NCBI RefSeq assembly: GCF_025809055.1
Contig: NZ_CP075529.1
Coordinates: 682,001-746,000 of the forward strand
Source of the DNA: Devosia sp.
GTDB lineage: Bacteria > Pseudomonadota > Alphaproteobacteria > Rhizobiales > Devosiaceae
Length of the DNA: 64,000 nucleotides
Direction of reading: 5' to 3'
Position numbers and translations under genes: made by a program
The notes under the pieces: generated by a model
Databases searched by the model: none
What the model was told of the DNA's origin: nothing
What the model saw: the letters and a program-made list of their open reading frames with translations, nothing else
Shown: positions 62,827 to 64,000 of the stretch, piece by piece
How the letters are laid out: each line of letters opens with the position of its first letter
How positions within the stretch are numbered: position 1 is the stretch's first letter

Positions 62827-63588
62827 ATGTCAGGGGAGACGGCGGCCAGCCTGAAGCCAGTTACGGGAGCAGGACTTCATGTTCCCGTACACCTTGGCGT
62901 CATCATGGATGGCAATGGTCGCTGGGCCAAGGCACGTGGCAAGCGCCGCACGGAAGGTCATATCGAGGGCGTCAAGGCGCTGCGAAACTTGGTCGAACTA
63001 TCGATCAACTACGGCATTTCCTATCTCACCGTGTTCAGCTTCTCGTCCGAAAACTGGTCGAGGCCGCCTGATGAAATCGCTTTTATCTTCAATCTTCTAA
63101 GGCGTTTTGTTGCATCTGACCTTCAGCGCCTGATCCGCAACAATGTCAAGGTGCGGATCATCGGGCAACGCCGCGGGCTCGAAGAGTCTCTGGTGCGGCT
63201 CATTGACGATGTCGAAGCCAAGACAGCCATGAATACCGGGCTCACCCTCGTGGTGGCGTTCAATTATGGCGGCAAGGCTGAAATCGTCGACGCGGCTCGC
63301 TCCCTTGCCGAAGAGGTTGCCGCCGGGCGCCTCAGGCCCGAGGACATCACCGAACAGCGGCTGGCAAACACCTTGTCGACCGTGGGTATCCCAGATCCCG
63401 ATCTCATCATCCGCACCAGCGGTGAGCAGCGGCTGTCCAATTTCCTGCTTTGGCAGGCGGCCTATTCGGAATTTGTCTTTATCGACGAGTACTGGCCCGA
63501 TTTCAACGAAGCGACGTTCCTGTCGGTCATCGAAGCCTATTCGGCCCGGGACCGGCGTTTTGGCGGGCTGGGAGCGGCGGTGAGTTGA
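62827..63588 (+). CDS. uppS: Isoprenyl transferase (undecaprenyl diphosphate synthase)
   Basis: Makes the C55 lipid carrier for cell-wall synthesis. The 253-residue cis-prenyltransferase has the HLGVIMDGNGRWAKARG P-site, SFSSENW, and RTSGEQRLSNFLLWQ with ELVF-type SEFVFIDEYWPDF. The ATG at 62827 has AGGGGA 6 nt upstream; the open frame before it overlaps frr. Its TGA overlaps the cdsA TTG (TTGA). Confidence 0.96.
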   Translation: MSGETAASLKPVTGAGLHVPVHLGVIMDGNGRWAKARGKRRTEGHIEGVKALRNLVELSINYGISYLTVFSFSSENWSRPPDEIAFIFNLLRRFVASDLQRLIRNNVKVRIIGQRRGLEESLVRLIDDVEAKTAMNTGLTLVVAFNYGGKAEIVDAARSLAEEVAAGRLRPEDITEQRLANTLSTVGIPDPDLIIRTSGEQRLSNFLLWQAAYSEFVFIDEYWPDFNEATFLSVIEAYSARDRRFGGLGAAVS

Positions 63589-64000
63589 GCGATCCCGGCG
63601 ACCCCATTGCGAACAATTCTGCTGGGGCACGCCGGACCTGGGCCGATGTCGGGCCCCGATTTGCCTCGGCAATGGTCCTGATCGTCATAACGGCGTCTGC
63701 GCTCTACATTGGCAGCTACTTCTTTGCCGGCGTCGTTGGTGCGGTCTATGCCGGGGTCTATCGCGAGTGGGAGATCATGGTTTCCCGCGCACCCATGACC
63801 ATGACCGGTTGGGCGCTTGCCGGTTCGGTCGCCTTGTCCGCACTGGCCTATCCGATTGCGGGCGCCATCGGCACCGCAGTGATGGTCATCATCGGATGCA
63901 TTCTGGCCATCGCCCGCGGGCGGGATGGGCTTGAGTGGCGCATCGGCGGCATCGTCCTGTTCGGCCTCCTCGTTGTCGCCATTCTCTCCATGCGCGGCGA
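63585..64000 (+). CDS. cdsA: Phosphatidate cytidylyltransferase, 5' part
   Basis: An open frame starts at TTG 63585, overlaps the uppS stop by 4 nt and stays open to the window edge (138 codons), so no stop codon is visible. The product begins MSDPGDPIA and has at least four hydrophobic segments from residue 28 on, as expected for the N-terminus of CDP-diacylglycerol synthase. The diagnostic C-terminal signature lies beyond the window, so the call also rests on the conserved frr-uppS-cdsA order. Confidence 0.75.
   Translation, partial: MSDPGDPIANNSAGARRTWADVGPRFASAMVLIVITASALYIGSYFFAGVVGAVYAGVYREWEIMVSRAPMTMTGWALAGSVALSALAYPIAGAIGTAVMVIIGCILAIARGRDGLEWRIGGIVLFGLLVVAILSMRG

Overview
The window is a GC-rich alphaproteobacterial chromosome segment. 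Gene content and order fit Hyphomicrobiales, most like Devosia and relatives: tmk-holB-metG-tatD-metallo-beta-lactamase, glnB-glnA, a complete nuoA-N operon with an extended nuoE, RNase J, a short ProS, a single LolC/E-type permease, and rpsB-tsf-pyrH-frr-uppS-cdsA. The genus is an inference from synteny, not a search result.

Layout. 1-5.4 kb: an 81-bp tandem repeat, then a translationally coupled housekeeping run (tmk, holB, metG, tatD, MBL hydrolase). 5.4-13.7 kb: an accessory catabolic island with an exported esterase, a LysR regulator, an AroE-family dehydrogenase, a QuiC-type 3-dehydroshikimate dehydratase and a TctCBA tripartite tricarboxylate transporter. Two promoters in the island share a 39-bp block beginning with a T-N11-A palindrome, and the regulator gene carries the same half-sites. 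I read it as a quinate/shikimate (or their esters) to protocatechuate regulon. 13.7-21.4 kb: parE, a small secreted protein, an ABC-F ATPase preceded by short ORFs, a diguanylate cyclase, trigger factor and tRNA-Leu. 21.4-31.6 kb: glnB-glnA behind a sigma-54-type promoter, two tandem PilZ proteins, the NAD(P)HX repair enzyme, a TetA-like exporter, HU, tRNA-Val, tRNA-Asp, an exported MsrA and two Omp25/31-like porin-type barrels. 31.9-47.5 kb: the whole respiratory complex I operon, including a 67-residue membrane protein between nuoE and nuoF and an 18-bp perfect palindrome upstream. 47.5-54.7 kb: birA, rnj, DUF1467, an MmcQ-like protein, a putative CUCCUCCC-motif small RNA, proS, lolC/E and lolD. 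54.7-55.6 kb: about 0.9 kb of repeats and hairpins with a 32-residue membrane peptide gene. 55.6-64 kb: dnaE, rpsB, tsf, pyrH, frr, uppS and the 5' part of cdsA, which runs off the end.

Scattered through the intergenic spaces are two families of palindromic repeats. One (three copies) begins at or within 2 nt of the stop codon of the upstream gene, always in the same orientation. The other is a REP-like GTCATTCCCGC palindrome (four copies, one preceded by a degenerate tandem series of its own head). No IS element, prophage, CRISPR array or rRNA gene was seen.
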